Below are positions 1-8,940 of a DNA stretch of 64,000 nucleotides, in pieces (the stretch's first letter is position 1; each line of letters opens with the position of its first letter). Source of the stretch: Pseudomonas chlororaphis (GTDB taxonomy: Bacteria; Pseudomonadota; Gammaproteobacteria; Pseudomonadales; Pseudomonadaceae). The DNA is taken from contig NZ_JSFK01000033.1 of the NCBI RefSeq assembly GCF_000783395.1, positions 24,056 through 88,055 on the forward strand, given 5' to 3'. The notes below the pieces were generated by a model. That model was not told the origin of the DNA. It made no database searches and was given only the letters and a program-made list of their open reading frames with translations. Made by a program: the position numbers and the translations under genes.

Positions 1-6
1 GTCAGC

Positions 7-717
7 ATGTCGATGTCACCCTCCCGGCTGGATTCGCTCGACTGGGCAAGCCTTGCGCTGCAACTGGATCAGGATGGCTACGCGATCATCCGTTCGCTGC
101 TGCAGGCCGAAACCTGTGATCAATTGAGTGGGCTGTATCCGCAGACCGAACCGTTTCGCTCGCAGGTCATCATGGCCCGCCACGGTTTCGGTCGCGGCGA
201 GTACAAATACTTTCGTTATCCTCTGCCGACACCGGTCGAACGCCTGCGCAGCGCGCTGTATCCGCGCCTGGTGTCTTTGGCCAATCGCTGGTACGAACGC
301 ATGAACCTGCCCGAGCGCTTTCCAGCGAGCCACGCCGAATTTCTTCAGCGTTGCCATGCCGCCGGTCAGCTACGCCCTACTCCGCTCTTGTTGCAATACG
401 GCGCCCAGGACTACAACTGCCTGCATCAGGACCTGTACGGCGAATCGGTTTTTCCGCTGCAAGTGGCGACTCTTCTGTCAGAACCCGGACGCGACTTCAG
501 TGGCGGAGAGTTCGTGCTTACCGAGCAGCGCCCGCGCATGCAGTCTCGTCCGCACGTGCTGGATCTGAAGAAAGGTGACGCGGTGCTCTTTGCCGTCAAC
601 CAGCGCCCGGTCAACGGCCTGCGCGGTGACTATCGGGTGACGATGCGTCACGGCGTCAGTCGCCTGCACAGTGGAAAAAGGCATACCCTAGGCATCATCT
701 TTCACGACGCCACCTGA
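7..717 (+). CDS. 2OG-Fe(II) oxygenase family protein
   Basis: Predicted non-heme iron, 2-oxoglutarate-dependent dioxygenase of 236 aa. An HxD iron-binding pair lies in NCLHQDLYGE (about residue 140), followed by the double-stranded beta-helix stretch around FSGGEFVLTEQRP, and by a distal histidine and arginine near RHGVSRLHSG. The last third (GDAVLFAVNQRP, RHTLGIIFHDA) is typical of prolyl-hydroxylase-like oxygenases. The gene ends 5 nt before alkB, and ada follows, so a role linked to alkylation damage is likely but the substrate is unknown. The window begins 6 nt upstream, so the ribosome site cannot be seen; ATGs at 7 and 13 are both possible starts. Confidence 0.8.
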   Translation: MSMSPSRLDSLDWASLALQLDQDGYAIIRSLLQAETCDQLSGLYPQTEPFRSQVIMARHGFGRGEYKYFRYPLPTPVERLRSALYPRLVSLANRWYERMNLPERFPASHAEFLQRCHAAGQLRPTPLLLQYGAQDYNCLHQDLYGESVFPLQVATLLSEPGRDFSGGEFVLTEQRPRMQSRPHVLDLKKGDAVLFAVNQRPVNGLRGDYRVTMRHGVSRLHSGKRHTLGIIFHDAT

Positions 718-722
718 CCACC

Positions 723-1388
723 ATGCACCCGAACACTTTCGATCTGTTCGCCGATCATGAACCCGAACAACGCCCCCGCACCGAGCAGATTGGCGAGCAA
801 TCGTGGGTGCTGCACGGTTTCGCACTGCCGTTGATCGAGCAGATCCTGCCGGCACTGGATGCAATTCTTGCCGCGGCGCCCTTGCGCCACATGGTTACGC
901 CGGGCGGCTTCAGCATGTCAGTAGGCACCAGCAGTTGCGGGCCATTGGGCTGGATCACTGATCGCCATGGTTACCGGTATTCAGGCGTCGATCCGCTCAG
1001 TGATTTGCCATGGCCAGCGATGCCGGAAGTACTCTCGGAGCTGGCGCACTCGGCAGCGGCACAGGCCGGATTTGCTGACTTCAACGCCGATTCCTGCCTG
1101 ATCAACCGCTATGTCCCCGGCGCCAAGATGTCATTGCATCAGGACAAAGACGAAAAGGCCTACAGCGCACCGATCGTTTCGTTGTCACTCGGGTTGCCGG
1201 CGATGTTCCTCTTCGGTGGTTTCAATCGTAGCGACAAGAGCCAGCGCATTGCCTTGCTGCATGGCGACATGGTGGTCTGGGGCGGCGTTGATCGCTTGCG
1301 TTATCACGGTGTGTTGCCGATCAAGCAGGGTCGGCATCCACGTCTGGGTGAACAGCGGATCAATCTGACCTTTCGCGTCGCCGGATAA
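723..1388 (+). CDS. alkB: AlkB-type alkylated DNA repair dioxygenase
   Basis: Oxidative demethylase that removes 1-methyladenine and 3-methylcytosine lesions from DNA, using Fe(II), oxygen and 2-oxoglutarate. The 221-aa length is normal for the family. Iron ligands are visible as H139 and D141 (LHQDKDE) and H195 (RYHGV). R212 and R218 in RINLTFR are the conserved 2-oxoglutarate-binding arginines. The N-terminal nucleotide-recognition lid contains GGFSMSVGTSSCG. It starts 5 nt after the preceding oxygenase, so the two are probably co-transcribed; ada follows 87 nt later. The order oxygenase-alkB-ada supports an adaptive-response locus. Confidence 0.95.
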   Translation: MHPNTFDLFADHEPEQRPRTEQIGEQSWVLHGFALPLIEQILPALDAILAAAPLRHMVTPGGFSMSVGTSSCGPLGWITDRHGYRYSGVDPLSDLPWPAMPEVLSELAHSAAAQAGFADFNADSCLINRYVPGAKMSLHQDKDEKAYSAPIVSLSLGLPAMFLFGGFNRSDKSQRIALLHGDMVVWGGVDRLRYHGVLPIKQGRHPRLGEQRINLTFRVAG

Positions 1389-1475
1389 CCTGCAAAAGTT
1401 TGACCGCAAGGCCCGGAGTGTTGCGCCTTGTGACCCTGGTTAACCTGAATCAAACAGGTCAACGGACAAACCATC

Positions 1476-2543
1476 ATGAAAACGCTTTCGACCACCTTCA
1501 CGATTGAAAACGATCCACGCTGGGCCGCTGTGATCGCCCGAGACTCCCGGGCGGACGGGCAATTTGTCTACGCGGTGAAAACTACTGGCGTCTACTGTCG
1601 CCCAAGCAGCCTCTCACGCTTGCCGAAACCGCAGAACGTCGAGTTTTTCGATACCGCTGAACAGGCCGAGGCTGCCGGCTATCGGCCGAGCAAACGAGCC
1701 ACCAAGGATCAGAGTGATGTCGCCGCGCAGCATGCCGCAACCGTCGCCATTGCGTGCCGCCACATCGAATCGGCCGAGAGCTTGCCGGCACTGAATGAAC
1801 TGGCGCAAACCGCCGGACTGAGTCCGTTTCACTTCCATCGCGTGTTCAAAGCCGCGACGGGTTTGACGCCCAAGGGCTACGCGACAGCCCATCGCTCGCG
1901 CAAAGTCCGTGAGCGCCTGGCAGACGGCGGTTCGGTGACGGATGCGCTGTACGACGCCGGCTTCAATTCCAACAGCCGTTTCTATGAGTCAGCGGATCAC
2001 TTGCTGGGCATGAAGCCCGGCGACTATCGCGCTGCCGGAAAGAACAACGACATCCGTTTCGCCGTCGGCCAGTGCTCACTCGGGGCGATTCTGGTGGCGC
2101 AAAGCGAGCGTGGGGTGTGCGCGATTCTGTTGGGTGACGATCCGCATCAACTGGTGTGCGATCTGCAGGATCAGTTTCGTAAGGCCAACCTGATCGGCGC
2201 TGATGCCGGATTCGAGCAACTGATCGCCAAGGTCGTGGGATTTATCGAAGCCCCGGCGCTTGGCCTGGATCTGCCGCTGGACGTTCGCGGCACTGCGTTT
2301 CAGGAACGCGTGTGGCAGGCGCTGCGGGAAATCCCGGCGGGTCATACAGCCAGCTACGCCGAGATTGCCCAGCGCATCGGCGCACCGACATCCATGCGTG
2401 CGGTGGCGCAGGCGTGCGGGGCAAACCGTTTGGCGGTGGCGATCCCTTGCCACCGCGTGGTGCGTAGCGATGGCAATCTTTCGGGGTATCGCTGGGGGGT
2501 GGAGCGCAAACGTCAATTGCTTGAGCGCGAGACGCAGGCTTAA
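1476..2543 (+). CDS. ada: Ada: AraC-type regulator and O6-methylguanine-DNA methyltransferase
   Basis: Bifunctional regulator and repair protein of 355 aa. Domains: N-terminal Ada zinc-binding domain (about 10-80), AraC-type helix-turn-helix (about 90-180, SPFHFHRVFKAATG), then the methyltransferase domain ending with the acceptor cysteine C325 in PCHRVV. In E. coli Ada the N-domain zinc is held by C38, C42, C69 and C72, and C38 accepts methyl from phosphotriesters. Here the C38 equivalent (C41, in GVYCRPSS) remains, but the other three positions read Ser, Ser and Ala (RPSS, RPSKRA). The phosphotriester switch is therefore probably altered or lost, while the C-terminal repair site looks intact. 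The last bases overlap the convergent acuI gene by 4 nt. Confidence 0.93.
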   Translation: MKTLSTTFTIENDPRWAAVIARDSRADGQFVYAVKTTGVYCRPSSLSRLPKPQNVEFFDTAEQAEAAGYRPSKRATKDQSDVAAQHAATVAIACRHIESAESLPALNELAQTAGLSPFHFHRVFKAATGLTPKGYATAHRSRKVRERLADGGSVTDALYDAGFNSNSRFYESADHLLGMKPGDYRAAGKNNDIRFAVGQCSLGAILVAQSERGVCAILLGDDPHQLVCDLQDQFRKANLIGADAGFEQLIAKVVGFIEAPALGLDLPLDVRGTAFQERVWQALREIPAGHTASYAEIAQRIGAPTSMRAVAQACGANRLAVAIPCHRVVRSDGNLSGYRWGVERKRQLLERETQA

Positions 2544-3523
2544 CGATTGACGTCCACCACAACCCGTCCGCGAAGCTGCCCGGCGAGCAATTCTGGCGCT
2601 GCATCGATGGCTTCACTCAGGCCGATTTCATGGCTGATCAATGCCAGCAAGGAGAAATCCAGATCCTTGGCGAGACGACCCCACGCTTCCAGACGGCGCG
2701 CCTTGGGCTGGGTCACGCTGTTGATACCGGCGAGGGTCACGCCACGCAAAATGAATGGCGCGACCGAAGCCGGGAAATCCATGCCTTGCGCCAGACCACA
2801 AGCGGCGACGGTGCCTTCCGATCGAGTGCTCGCGCAGGCATTGGCCAAAGTATGACTACCGACCGAATCGATCACCGCTGCCCAGCGCTCTTTGGCCAGT
2901 GGCTTGCCGGGCGCTGACAACGTCGCGCGGTCGATGATTTCACCGGCGCCCAACTGCTTCAGATACTCATGCTCGGAAACACGGCCGGTGGATGCGACGA
3001 CGCGATAACCAAGTTTGCTCAGCAGCGCGATCGCAAAACTGCCAACGCCACCATTGGCCCCCGTGACCAACACTTCACCCTGATCCGGCGTCACGCCATT
3101 ACGTTCGAGTGCAAGAATGCACAGCATCGCCGTATACCCAGCCGTACCGATGGCCATGGCTTGCGCTGCGGTAAAGGCTTTGGGCAAAGGAATCAGCCAG
3201 TCGCCATTGAGCCGCGCCTTCTGCGCCAGACCGCCCCAGTGATTTTCGCCGACACCCCAGCCATTGAGCAGCACCTGATCACCCACTTTATAGTCGGGGT
3301 GCGAACTGGCTTCTACAGTGCCCGCCAGGTCGATCCCCGGCACCATCGGAAACTTGCGCACCACCGGACTGCTGCCGGTAATCGCCAGACCGTCCTTGAA
3401 GTTCAGCGTGCTGTACGCGACGGCCACGGTAACGTCGCCCTCGGGCAATTGCTCTTCGTTGACCTGCTGCAGGTTGGCGCGATAACCGCTGTCGTCTTTG
3501 TCGATCACAATGGCGTTGAACAT
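2540..3523 (-). CDS. acuI: Acrylyl-CoA reductase-type MDR oxidoreductase (AcuI/YhdH family)
   Basis: Medium-chain reductase of 327 aa, zinc-free quinone-oxidoreductase type, which in this family reduces acryloyl-CoA to propionyl-CoA with NADPH. Evidence: N-terminal GroES-like half (MFNAIVIDKDDSGYRANLQQV, VPGIDLAGTVEASSHPDYKVGDQV), Rossmann nucleotide motif VTGANGGVGSFAI near residue 155, and the family ending GRVVVDVNR. The start is supported by GAGG about 6 nt upstream. It converges with ada and diverges from the secreted protein at 3711. No pathway partners are adjacent, so the physiological substrate here is inferred from family only. Confidence 0.88.
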   Translation of the reverse strand: MFNAIVIDKDDSGYRANLQQVNEEQLPEGDVTVAVAYSTLNFKDGLAITGSSPVVRKFPMVPGIDLAGTVEASSHPDYKVGDQVLLNGWGVGENHWGGLAQKARLNGDWLIPLPKAFTAAQAMAIGTAGYTAMLCILALERNGVTPDQGEVLVTGANGGVGSFAIALLSKLGYRVVASTGRVSEHEYLKQLGAGEIIDRATLSAPGKPLAKERWAAVIDSVGSHTLANACASTRSEGTVAACGLAQGMDFPASVAPFILRGVTLAGINSVTQPKARRLEAWGRLAKDLDFSLLALISHEIGLSEAIDAAPELLAGQLRGRVVVDVNR

Positions 3524-3710
3524 GACTGCCTCGCATGACTGTTTTCAGAATGTCGTGCCTTGAAATACCACATCGCAACACCCTGCCACATTCGACTTTG
3601 CGCCAATCGGCGAATCCGCCGGGTATTTCCATGGCGGGCGACTATGCTTTTTCGACGGTCGTGGTTTCGCCGTTATTCCTTCAGAAATCGGCCTGTCGAT
3701 GGAGCTGACA

Positions 3711-6146
3711 ATGCCTTACCCGCGCTCGTTGTTCGTGATGTTGGTGCTGTGTCTGCTGGCGTTCGGCAGTGCTTGGGCAGCACCGGCCGCTGAGGCCCCG
3801 AGCGAGCCGGCCTGGCCGCAAGTCATCAGCAGCGGCAAGGCGAAACTGACGGTGTATCAGCCGCAACTCGACAGCTGGGACGGTTACACCCTCAACGCTC
3901 GCGCGGCCGTTGAAGCCACCGGCGCCGATGGCAAGTCCACCTACGGAATTGTCCAGTTCAGCGCACATACGCTGGTCGACAAGGCTACGCGCTGGGTCGC
4001 GCTGGATCAGTACAAAATCATCAAGGCCGACTTCCCGGCCGATGCCACTCAAGCCGACACCTGGGTCGGGGCGCTGCAGAAAGACGCCGAGAACCGCAAG
4101 AAAACCATTTCGCTTGATCAGCTCGAAGCTGCGGTCGGCGTACTCTCTGCAGAACAGAAAGCCGACAGCGCGCCGCTGGAAAACACCCCGCCGACGATTA
4201 TCAGTTCCGACGTACCCGCCCTGCTCGTCTATATCGATGGCGACGCGGCGTACCGACCGGTAGAAGGCACGGCGCTGCAGCGGGTGATCAATACTCGCCC
4301 GTTGTTATTGAAAGACGCGCAGGGCAAACATTATCTGCATGTCTTTGATGGCTGGATGGTCGCGGACCAGATCAATGGCGCGTATACCCGCCTGGCCACA
4401 CCGTTTACCGAACTGGAGAAAGCCAAACAGGTCGCCATTCAAAGCCGGCAAGTGGATCTGCTGACCGGGCAAAGCGATCCGAAAAACAAAGTCCCCAGCC
4501 TCGCCAAACCACCACTGCCAAAGATTTTCGTCGCGACCACGCCCACTGAATTGCTGGTCACTGACGGCGCGGCGCAATGGTCACCGATTCAAGGCACAGG
4601 CTTGCTGTATGTCACCAATACCACCGGGCACATCTTCAAGGAGATCGGTGACCAGAACAGCTATGTGCTGATCTCCGGCCGCTGGTTCCGCGCCACTGAC
4701 ATGAATGGCCCGTGGACGTTTACCCCCGCAGACAAACTGCCGGCGGACTTCGCCAACATTCCCGACGACAGCCCGAAAGAGAACGTCAAGGCCTCGGTCG
4801 CCGGCACGCCACAAGCCAAAGAAGCGGCCATTGCCGCGACCATTCCACAGACGTCGGCCATCAACAAAAGCGCAGTTAAAATGACCGCGCCGCAGTTCGA
4901 TGGCGAGCCGCAACTCAAAGCGATCAACACCACCACCCTGCAATATGTGGTCAACAGCGCAACGCCCATCATCCGTGTCGAGAACGACAGTTGGTACGCG
5001 GTGGAAAACGGTATCTGGTTCACCGCCACTACCGTGAATGGCCCTTGGGTTGTCGCCAGTTCCGTGCCGGCAGTGATCTATTCGATCCCGCCGAGTTCGC
5101 CGATGCATTACCTCACCTACGTCAAAGTCTACGAGTCCAGCGGGGACACGGTAGTGGTCGGCTACACGCCGGGGTATCAGGGTTCGAATCTGGATCCGGC
5201 CACGGGCGTCGTGGTGTATGGCACCGGTTATCCCTATACACCATGGGTGGGCAGCGTCTGGTACGGGCCGCCGGTGACTTACGGTTTCGGCGTCGCCATC
5301 CGCTATACGCCGTGGACTGGCTGGACCTTTGGTTTCGGCTTTGGCTGGAGCTGGGGCGGCAGCACCGTGGCAATGGGCTGGGGTTGGGGCGCGTACCCGT
5401 GGTGGGGCAATTACGGTTGGGGTTACGCCTGGGGTCCGCACTTGTATCCAGCACCCTTGGCCTGGGGTGGCGCGGCATACGGATATCGCGGTGGCGCGGT
5501 GGCCTGGGGTCCCGGCGGCTGGGCCGGCACCACCGGCAATATTTATCATCAGTGGGGTGACCGAGCCACGGTCAGCCGCTATGGCGCCGGCTACAACGTC
5601 TGGACCGGCAATCGTTGGGCCGGTCAGGTCGGCTCTTCGTACAACTCACGCACGGGCGTTGCGGCTGCCGGTCAACGCGGCGCCGTGCACAACGTCTATA
5701 CCGGAAATTACGCGGCCGGGCGCAGCGGCGTGGCAGTCGGACCGAACGGTGGCGCCATTGCCGGTGAACGGGTCACCGCCGGCAATGCGCGCACCGGCAC
5801 GCAAGTCACCGCCAATCGTGGCGCCGTGTACAACCCCAACACGGGTAATACCACTCAATATGGCGGCATTCGCGGGCGCAATGGCGGCGCTGCACAGATT
5901 GGCGATAACGTTTACGCAGGCCACGATGGCAACGTGTACAAAAAGACCGATGACGGCTGGCAATCGATGGTCAAGGGCGGCGCTACACGCACTGCACCGG
6001 TCAATAACAATGCCCAGTTGCAGAACCTCAACCGTGAATCTGCTGCGCGCAACTTCGGTAACCAGCGCACCACCAATTTTCACAACTCCTCGCAATTCAT
6101 GAACCACTCGTTTGGTGGCGGTGGCGGCGGATTTCATCGACGCTGA
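3711..6146 (+). CDS. Large secreted Trp/Gly/Tyr-rich protein of unknown function
   Basis: I do not recognise a function. The 811-aa product starts with a clear signal peptide (MPYPRSLFVMLVLCLLAFG, cleavage near SAWA-AP). The N-terminal half is an ordinary mixed-composition domain with recurring short segments (VPALLVYIDGDAAYRPVEGT, TPTELLVTDGAAQWSPIQGT, NTTTLQYVVNSATPIIRVE) that each end with a Trp-containing loop, so it looks like three or more beta repeats. Roughly residues 480-590 are a W/G/Y-rich low-complexity stretch, then Gly/Asn-rich repeats (TGNxYAAGRSG, TRTGTQVTANRG), ending in a GGGGG run. Surface or envelope location is likely. An ATG 12 nt earlier is in frame, but GGAG at 3701 fits the chosen start. 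Confidence 0.85.
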   Translation: MPYPRSLFVMLVLCLLAFGSAWAAPAAEAPSEPAWPQVISSGKAKLTVYQPQLDSWDGYTLNARAAVEATGADGKSTYGIVQFSAHTLVDKATRWVALDQYKIIKADFPADATQADTWVGALQKDAENRKKTISLDQLEAAVGVLSAEQKADSAPLENTPPTIISSDVPALLVYIDGDAAYRPVEGTALQRVINTRPLLLKDAQGKHYLHVFDGWMVADQINGAYTRLATPFTELEKAKQVAIQSRQVDLLTGQSDPKNKVPSLAKPPLPKIFVATTPTELLVTDGAAQWSPIQGTGLLYVTNTTGHIFKEIGDQNSYVLISGRWFRATDMNGPWTFTPADKLPADFANIPDDSPKENVKASVAGTPQAKEAAIAATIPQTSAINKSAVKMTAPQFDGEPQLKAINTTTLQYVVNSATPIIRVENDSWYAVENGIWFTATTVNGPWVVASSVPAVIYSIPPSSPMHYLTYVKVYESSGDTVVVGYTPGYQGSNLDPATGVVVYGTGYPYTPWVGSVWYGPPVTYGFGVAIRYTPWTGWTFGFGFGWSWGGSTVAMGWGWGAYPWWGNYGWGYAWGPHLYPAPLAWGGAAYGYRGGAVAWGPGGWAGTTGNIYHQWGDRATVSRYGAGYNVWTGNRWAGQVGSSYNSRTGVAAAGQRGAVHNVYTGNYAAGRSGVAVGPNGGAIAGERVTAGNARTGTQVTANRGAVYNPNTGNTTQYGGIRGRNGGAAQIGDNVYAGHDGNVYKKTDDGWQSMVKGGATRTAPVNNNAQLQNLNRESAARNFGNQRTTNFHNSSQFMNHSFGGGGGGFHRR

Positions 6147-6254
6147 AAAACTGCACGGGTTGTTCTGAATTTCGAACTGGCTACGAATCCGCTTTTGCTG
6201 TTAAAAACCGGATCTGCCGTCCCTGCCCGTTACCTCGTTCGGAGAACAGCTTTC

Positions 6255-7319
6255 ATGAGCCAATGGCCAGACACCCGCATTCTTGACCTGCTCGGTATTG
6301 AATTACCGATCATCCAAGGCCCGATGGCCGGTGCGACGAATTCGTCCATGGTCATCGCCGTATGCAACGCCGGCGGCCTGGGTTCGATGCCGGCAGCCAT
6401 GCTGAGCATCGAGCAATTGCGCGAAGAGTTGAAAACCATTCGCCAACACACCAAAAATCCCTTCAACGTGAACTTCTTCTGCCACCAGCCACCGGCAGCC
6501 GATGAACAACGCGCCCATGACTGGAAGCATTTGCTGGAACCGTATTACCGCGAACTGGGCGTGGATTTCACCGCCCCGACACCGGTGTCCAACCGGGCGC
6601 CGTTCGATGCGGCGGCCTGCGAAGTGCTGGAGGAGTTTCGGCCTGAGGTCGTCAGTTTCCATTTCGGTCTGCCAGAGAAATCCCTGCTCGATCGGGTCAA
6701 GGCAACCGGGGCTAAAATTCTTTCCTCGGCCACCACTGTCGATGAAGCTATCTGGCTGGAACAGCACGGTTGCGATGCGATTATCGCCATGGGCTATGAG
6801 GCCGGCGGCCATCGCGGCATGTTTCTCAGTGATGATCTGAGCAGTCAGGTCGGCACGTTTGCCTTGGTGCCTCAGATAGTCGATGCGGTTAAAGTGCCGG
6901 TGATTGCCGCCGGGGCTATTGCCGATGCACGCGGCGTGGCGGCGGCGTTTATGTTGGGGGCCTCAGCGGTACAGGTCGGCACGGCCTACCTGTTCACGCC
7001 GGAAGCCAAAGTCAGCGCCGCTCACCACAAAGCGTTGCGCACCGCCAAGGAAAGCGAAACGGCGGTCACCAATATTTTCACCGGGCGGCCGGCGCGGGGC
7101 ATTTTCAACCGCGTCATGCGTGAACTGGGACCGATGTCGCCGAAAGCACCGGCATTTCCCTTGGCCGGTGGTGCGCTGATGCCGTTGCGGGCGATCAACG
7201 AGGCAGAGTTTGCCAACCTCTGGGCCGGTCAGGCATTCACCCTGGGCAAAGACATTGGTTGCGCTGAACTGACCCGGCAATTGGCCGAAGGTGCATTGGC
7301 AAAACTCACTCGTCTTTGA
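6255..7319 (+). CDS. Nitronate monooxygenase / 2-nitropropane dioxygenase family
   Basis: FMN-dependent TIM-barrel enzyme of 354 aa. Members oxidise alkyl nitronates such as propionate-3-nitronate, though some are NADH:quinone reductases or enoyl reductases. Evidence: N-terminal flavin motif ELPIIQGPMAGATNS, GGLGSMPA, the histidine segment GYEAGGHRG near residue 180, and phosphate-binding GAIADARGVAAAFMLGASAVQVGTAY. The start is set by GGAG (6241) upstream of this ATG; a longer in-frame reading from 6195 has no ribosome site. It stands alone between the secreted protein and the mod operon. Confidence 0.88.
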   Translation: MSQWPDTRILDLLGIELPIIQGPMAGATNSSMVIAVCNAGGLGSMPAAMLSIEQLREELKTIRQHTKNPFNVNFFCHQPPAADEQRAHDWKHLLEPYYRELGVDFTAPTPVSNRAPFDAAACEVLEEFRPEVVSFHFGLPEKSLLDRVKATGAKILSSATTVDEAIWLEQHGCDAIIAMGYEAGGHRGMFLSDDLSSQVGTFALVPQIVDAVKVPVIAAGAIADARGVAAAFMLGASAVQVGTAYLFTPEAKVSAAHHKALRTAKESETAVTNIFTGRPARGIFNRVMRELGPMSPKAPAFPLAGGALMPLRAINEAEFANLWAGQAFTLGKDIGCAELTRQLAEGALAKLTRL

Positions 7320-7387
7320 AACTGCGCAGCGCGAGGATTAAGGCGTCCTCACACTGGTATTAACCAACGCTTCCTGTTTGGCGGCAT

Positions 7388-7415
7388 TTCGCTATATATT
7401 TCGCTATATAGCGAA
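7388..7415 (+). promoter_or_regulatory. ModE-type molybdate operator
   Basis: A perfect inverted repeat: TTCGCTATATA, 6-nt spacer, then TATATAGCGAA, 73 nt upstream of the modA start. It matches the known CGnTATATA-N6-TATATAnCG pattern bound by the molybdate sensor ModE. In known systems ModE with molybdate represses modABC. No modE gene is in the window. Confidence 0.88.
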
Positions 7416-7488
7416 TCCATCCTCGTATCGGCGCAGTTCACCTCCAACAATAGCTGCCCGCTGCACTCGCCAACAACGGAGCTGTTAC

Positions 7489-8256
7489 ATGACCATTCGT
7501 GCCTCACGTTTTGCCCCTACCTGCCTGGCCTCTTTGTTCGCCGTCTTCGCCATTGGCGCTGCTCAGGCTGATGAAGTGCAGGTGGCGGTTGCAGCCAACT
7601 TCACCGCGCCGATCCAGGCCATCGCTGCCGATTTTGAGAAAGACACCGGGCACAAGCTTGTTGCTGCCTACGGCGCCACAGGCCAGTTCTACACCCAGAT
7701 CAAAAACGGCGCGCCGTTCGAAGTGTTCCTCTCCGCTGACGACACCACCCCGGAAAAACTCGAAAAAGAAGGCGACACCGTCAAAGGTTCGCGCTTCACC
7801 TACGCTATCGGCACTCTGGCGCTGTGGTCGGCGAAAGAAGGTTATGTCGATGCCAAAGGCGAGGTGCTGAAAAACAACGAGTACCAGCACCTGTCCATCG
7901 CCAATCCTAAAGCGGCTCCCTACGGCCTGGCTGCCACACAAGTGCTGGAAAAACTCAAACTGACCGAAGCCACCAAAGCCAAGATCGTTGAAGGTCAGAA
8001 CATCACGCAGGCTTTTCAATTCGTCTCCACCGGCAACGCCGAGCTGGGTTTTGTCGCCCTGTCGCAGATCTACAAGGACGGCAAAGTCAGCAGCGGTTCG
8101 GCATGGATCGTCCCTGCCAGCATGCACGACCCGATCAAACAAGACGCCGTGATTCTCAACAAAGGCAAAGACAACGCCGCCGCCAAAGCGCTGGTCGAAT
8201 ACCTTAAAGGCCCGAAAGCCGCTGCGGTGATCAAGTCCTACGGATACCAGCTGTAA
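7489..8256 (+). CDS. modA: Molybdate ABC transporter periplasmic binding protein
   Basis: Periplasmic molybdate/tungstate receptor of 255 aa. A Sec signal peptide is visible (ends GAAQA-DEVQVAV), followed by the ModA hallmark start VAVAANFTAPIQAIAADFEKD, the oxyanion-binding segment YGATGQFYTQI, and ANPKAAPYGLAA and the FVSTGNAELGFV segment. The ATG at 7489 is chosen because it begins the signal peptide and GGAG lies just upstream; the earlier in-frame start lies in the ModE operator. First gene of modABC, with modB starting immediately after the stop codon. Confidence 0.96.
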   Translation: MTIRASRFAPTCLASLFAVFAIGAAQADEVQVAVAANFTAPIQAIAADFEKDTGHKLVAAYGATGQFYTQIKNGAPFEVFLSADDTTPEKLEKEGDTVKGSRFTYAIGTLALWSAKEGYVDAKGEVLKNNEYQHLSIANPKAAPYGLAATQVLEKLKLTEATKAKIVEGQNITQAFQFVSTGNAELGFVALSQIYKDGKVSSGSAWIVPASMHDPIKQDAVILNKGKDNAAAKALVEYLKGPKAAAVIKSYGYQL

Positions 8257-8937
8257 ATGGCGCTGACGAGTGCCGATTTCGCGGCGATCTGGCTGACCCT
8301 GAAACTGGCGTCCCTGACCACCGCGATTCTGCTGGTTGTCGGCACTCCGATTGCCCTGTGGTTGTCGCGCACCCGCTCGTGGCTGCGCGGCCCGATCGGG
8401 GCAATTGTCGCCCTGCCCCTCGTGCTGCCACCGACCGTGATCGGTTTCTATCTGTTATTGATGATGGGGCCGCACGGCTTTCTCGGCCAATTTACCCAAT
8501 GGCTGGGCCTGGGCACTTTGACCTTCAGCTTCACCGGCCTGGTGATCGGCTCGGTGATCTATTCCATGCCGTTCGTGGTGCAGCCGTTGCAAAACGCGTT
8601 TTCGGCGATCGGCACCCGCCCACTGGAAGTCGCCGCTACTTTGCGCGCGAATCCGTGGGACACATTTTTCAGTGTGATCCTGCCGCTGGCGCGTCCTGGT
8701 TTTATCACTGCGGCGATCCTCGGCTTCGCACATACCGTCGGTGAGTTCGGCGTGGTGCTGATGATCGGCGGCAACATTCCCGACAAGACCCGCGTGGTTT
8801 CCGTGCAAATCTATGACCACGTCGAAGCGATGGAATACGCGCAGGCCCACTGGCTGGCCGGGGCGATGCTGGTGTTCTCGTTTCTGGTGTTGCTGGCGCT
8901 GTACTCCAGCCGAAAAACCCGCGCAGGCTGGAGCTGA
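8257..8937 (+). CDS. modB: Molybdate ABC transporter permease
   Basis: Inner-membrane permease of 226 aa with five to six hydrophobic segments (IWLTLKLASLTTAILLVV, IGAIVALPLVLPPTVIGFYL, MLVFSFLVLLALY). The EAA loop reads EVAATLRANPWDTFFSVILPLARPG (about residues 135-160), the contact site for the ATPase. The ATG directly follows the modA stop with no clear ribosome site of its own, so translation is probably coupled. modC follows after 3 nt. Confidence 0.96.
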   Translation: MALTSADFAAIWLTLKLASLTTAILLVVGTPIALWLSRTRSWLRGPIGAIVALPLVLPPTVIGFYLLLMMGPHGFLGQFTQWLGLGTLTFSFTGLVIGSVIYSMPFVVQPLQNAFSAIGTRPLEVAATLRANPWDTFFSVILPLARPGFITAAILGFAHTVGEFGVVLMIGGNIPDKTRVVSVQIYDHVEAMEYAQAHWLAGAMLVFSFLVLLALYSSRKTRAGWS

Positions 8938-8940
8938 CCG

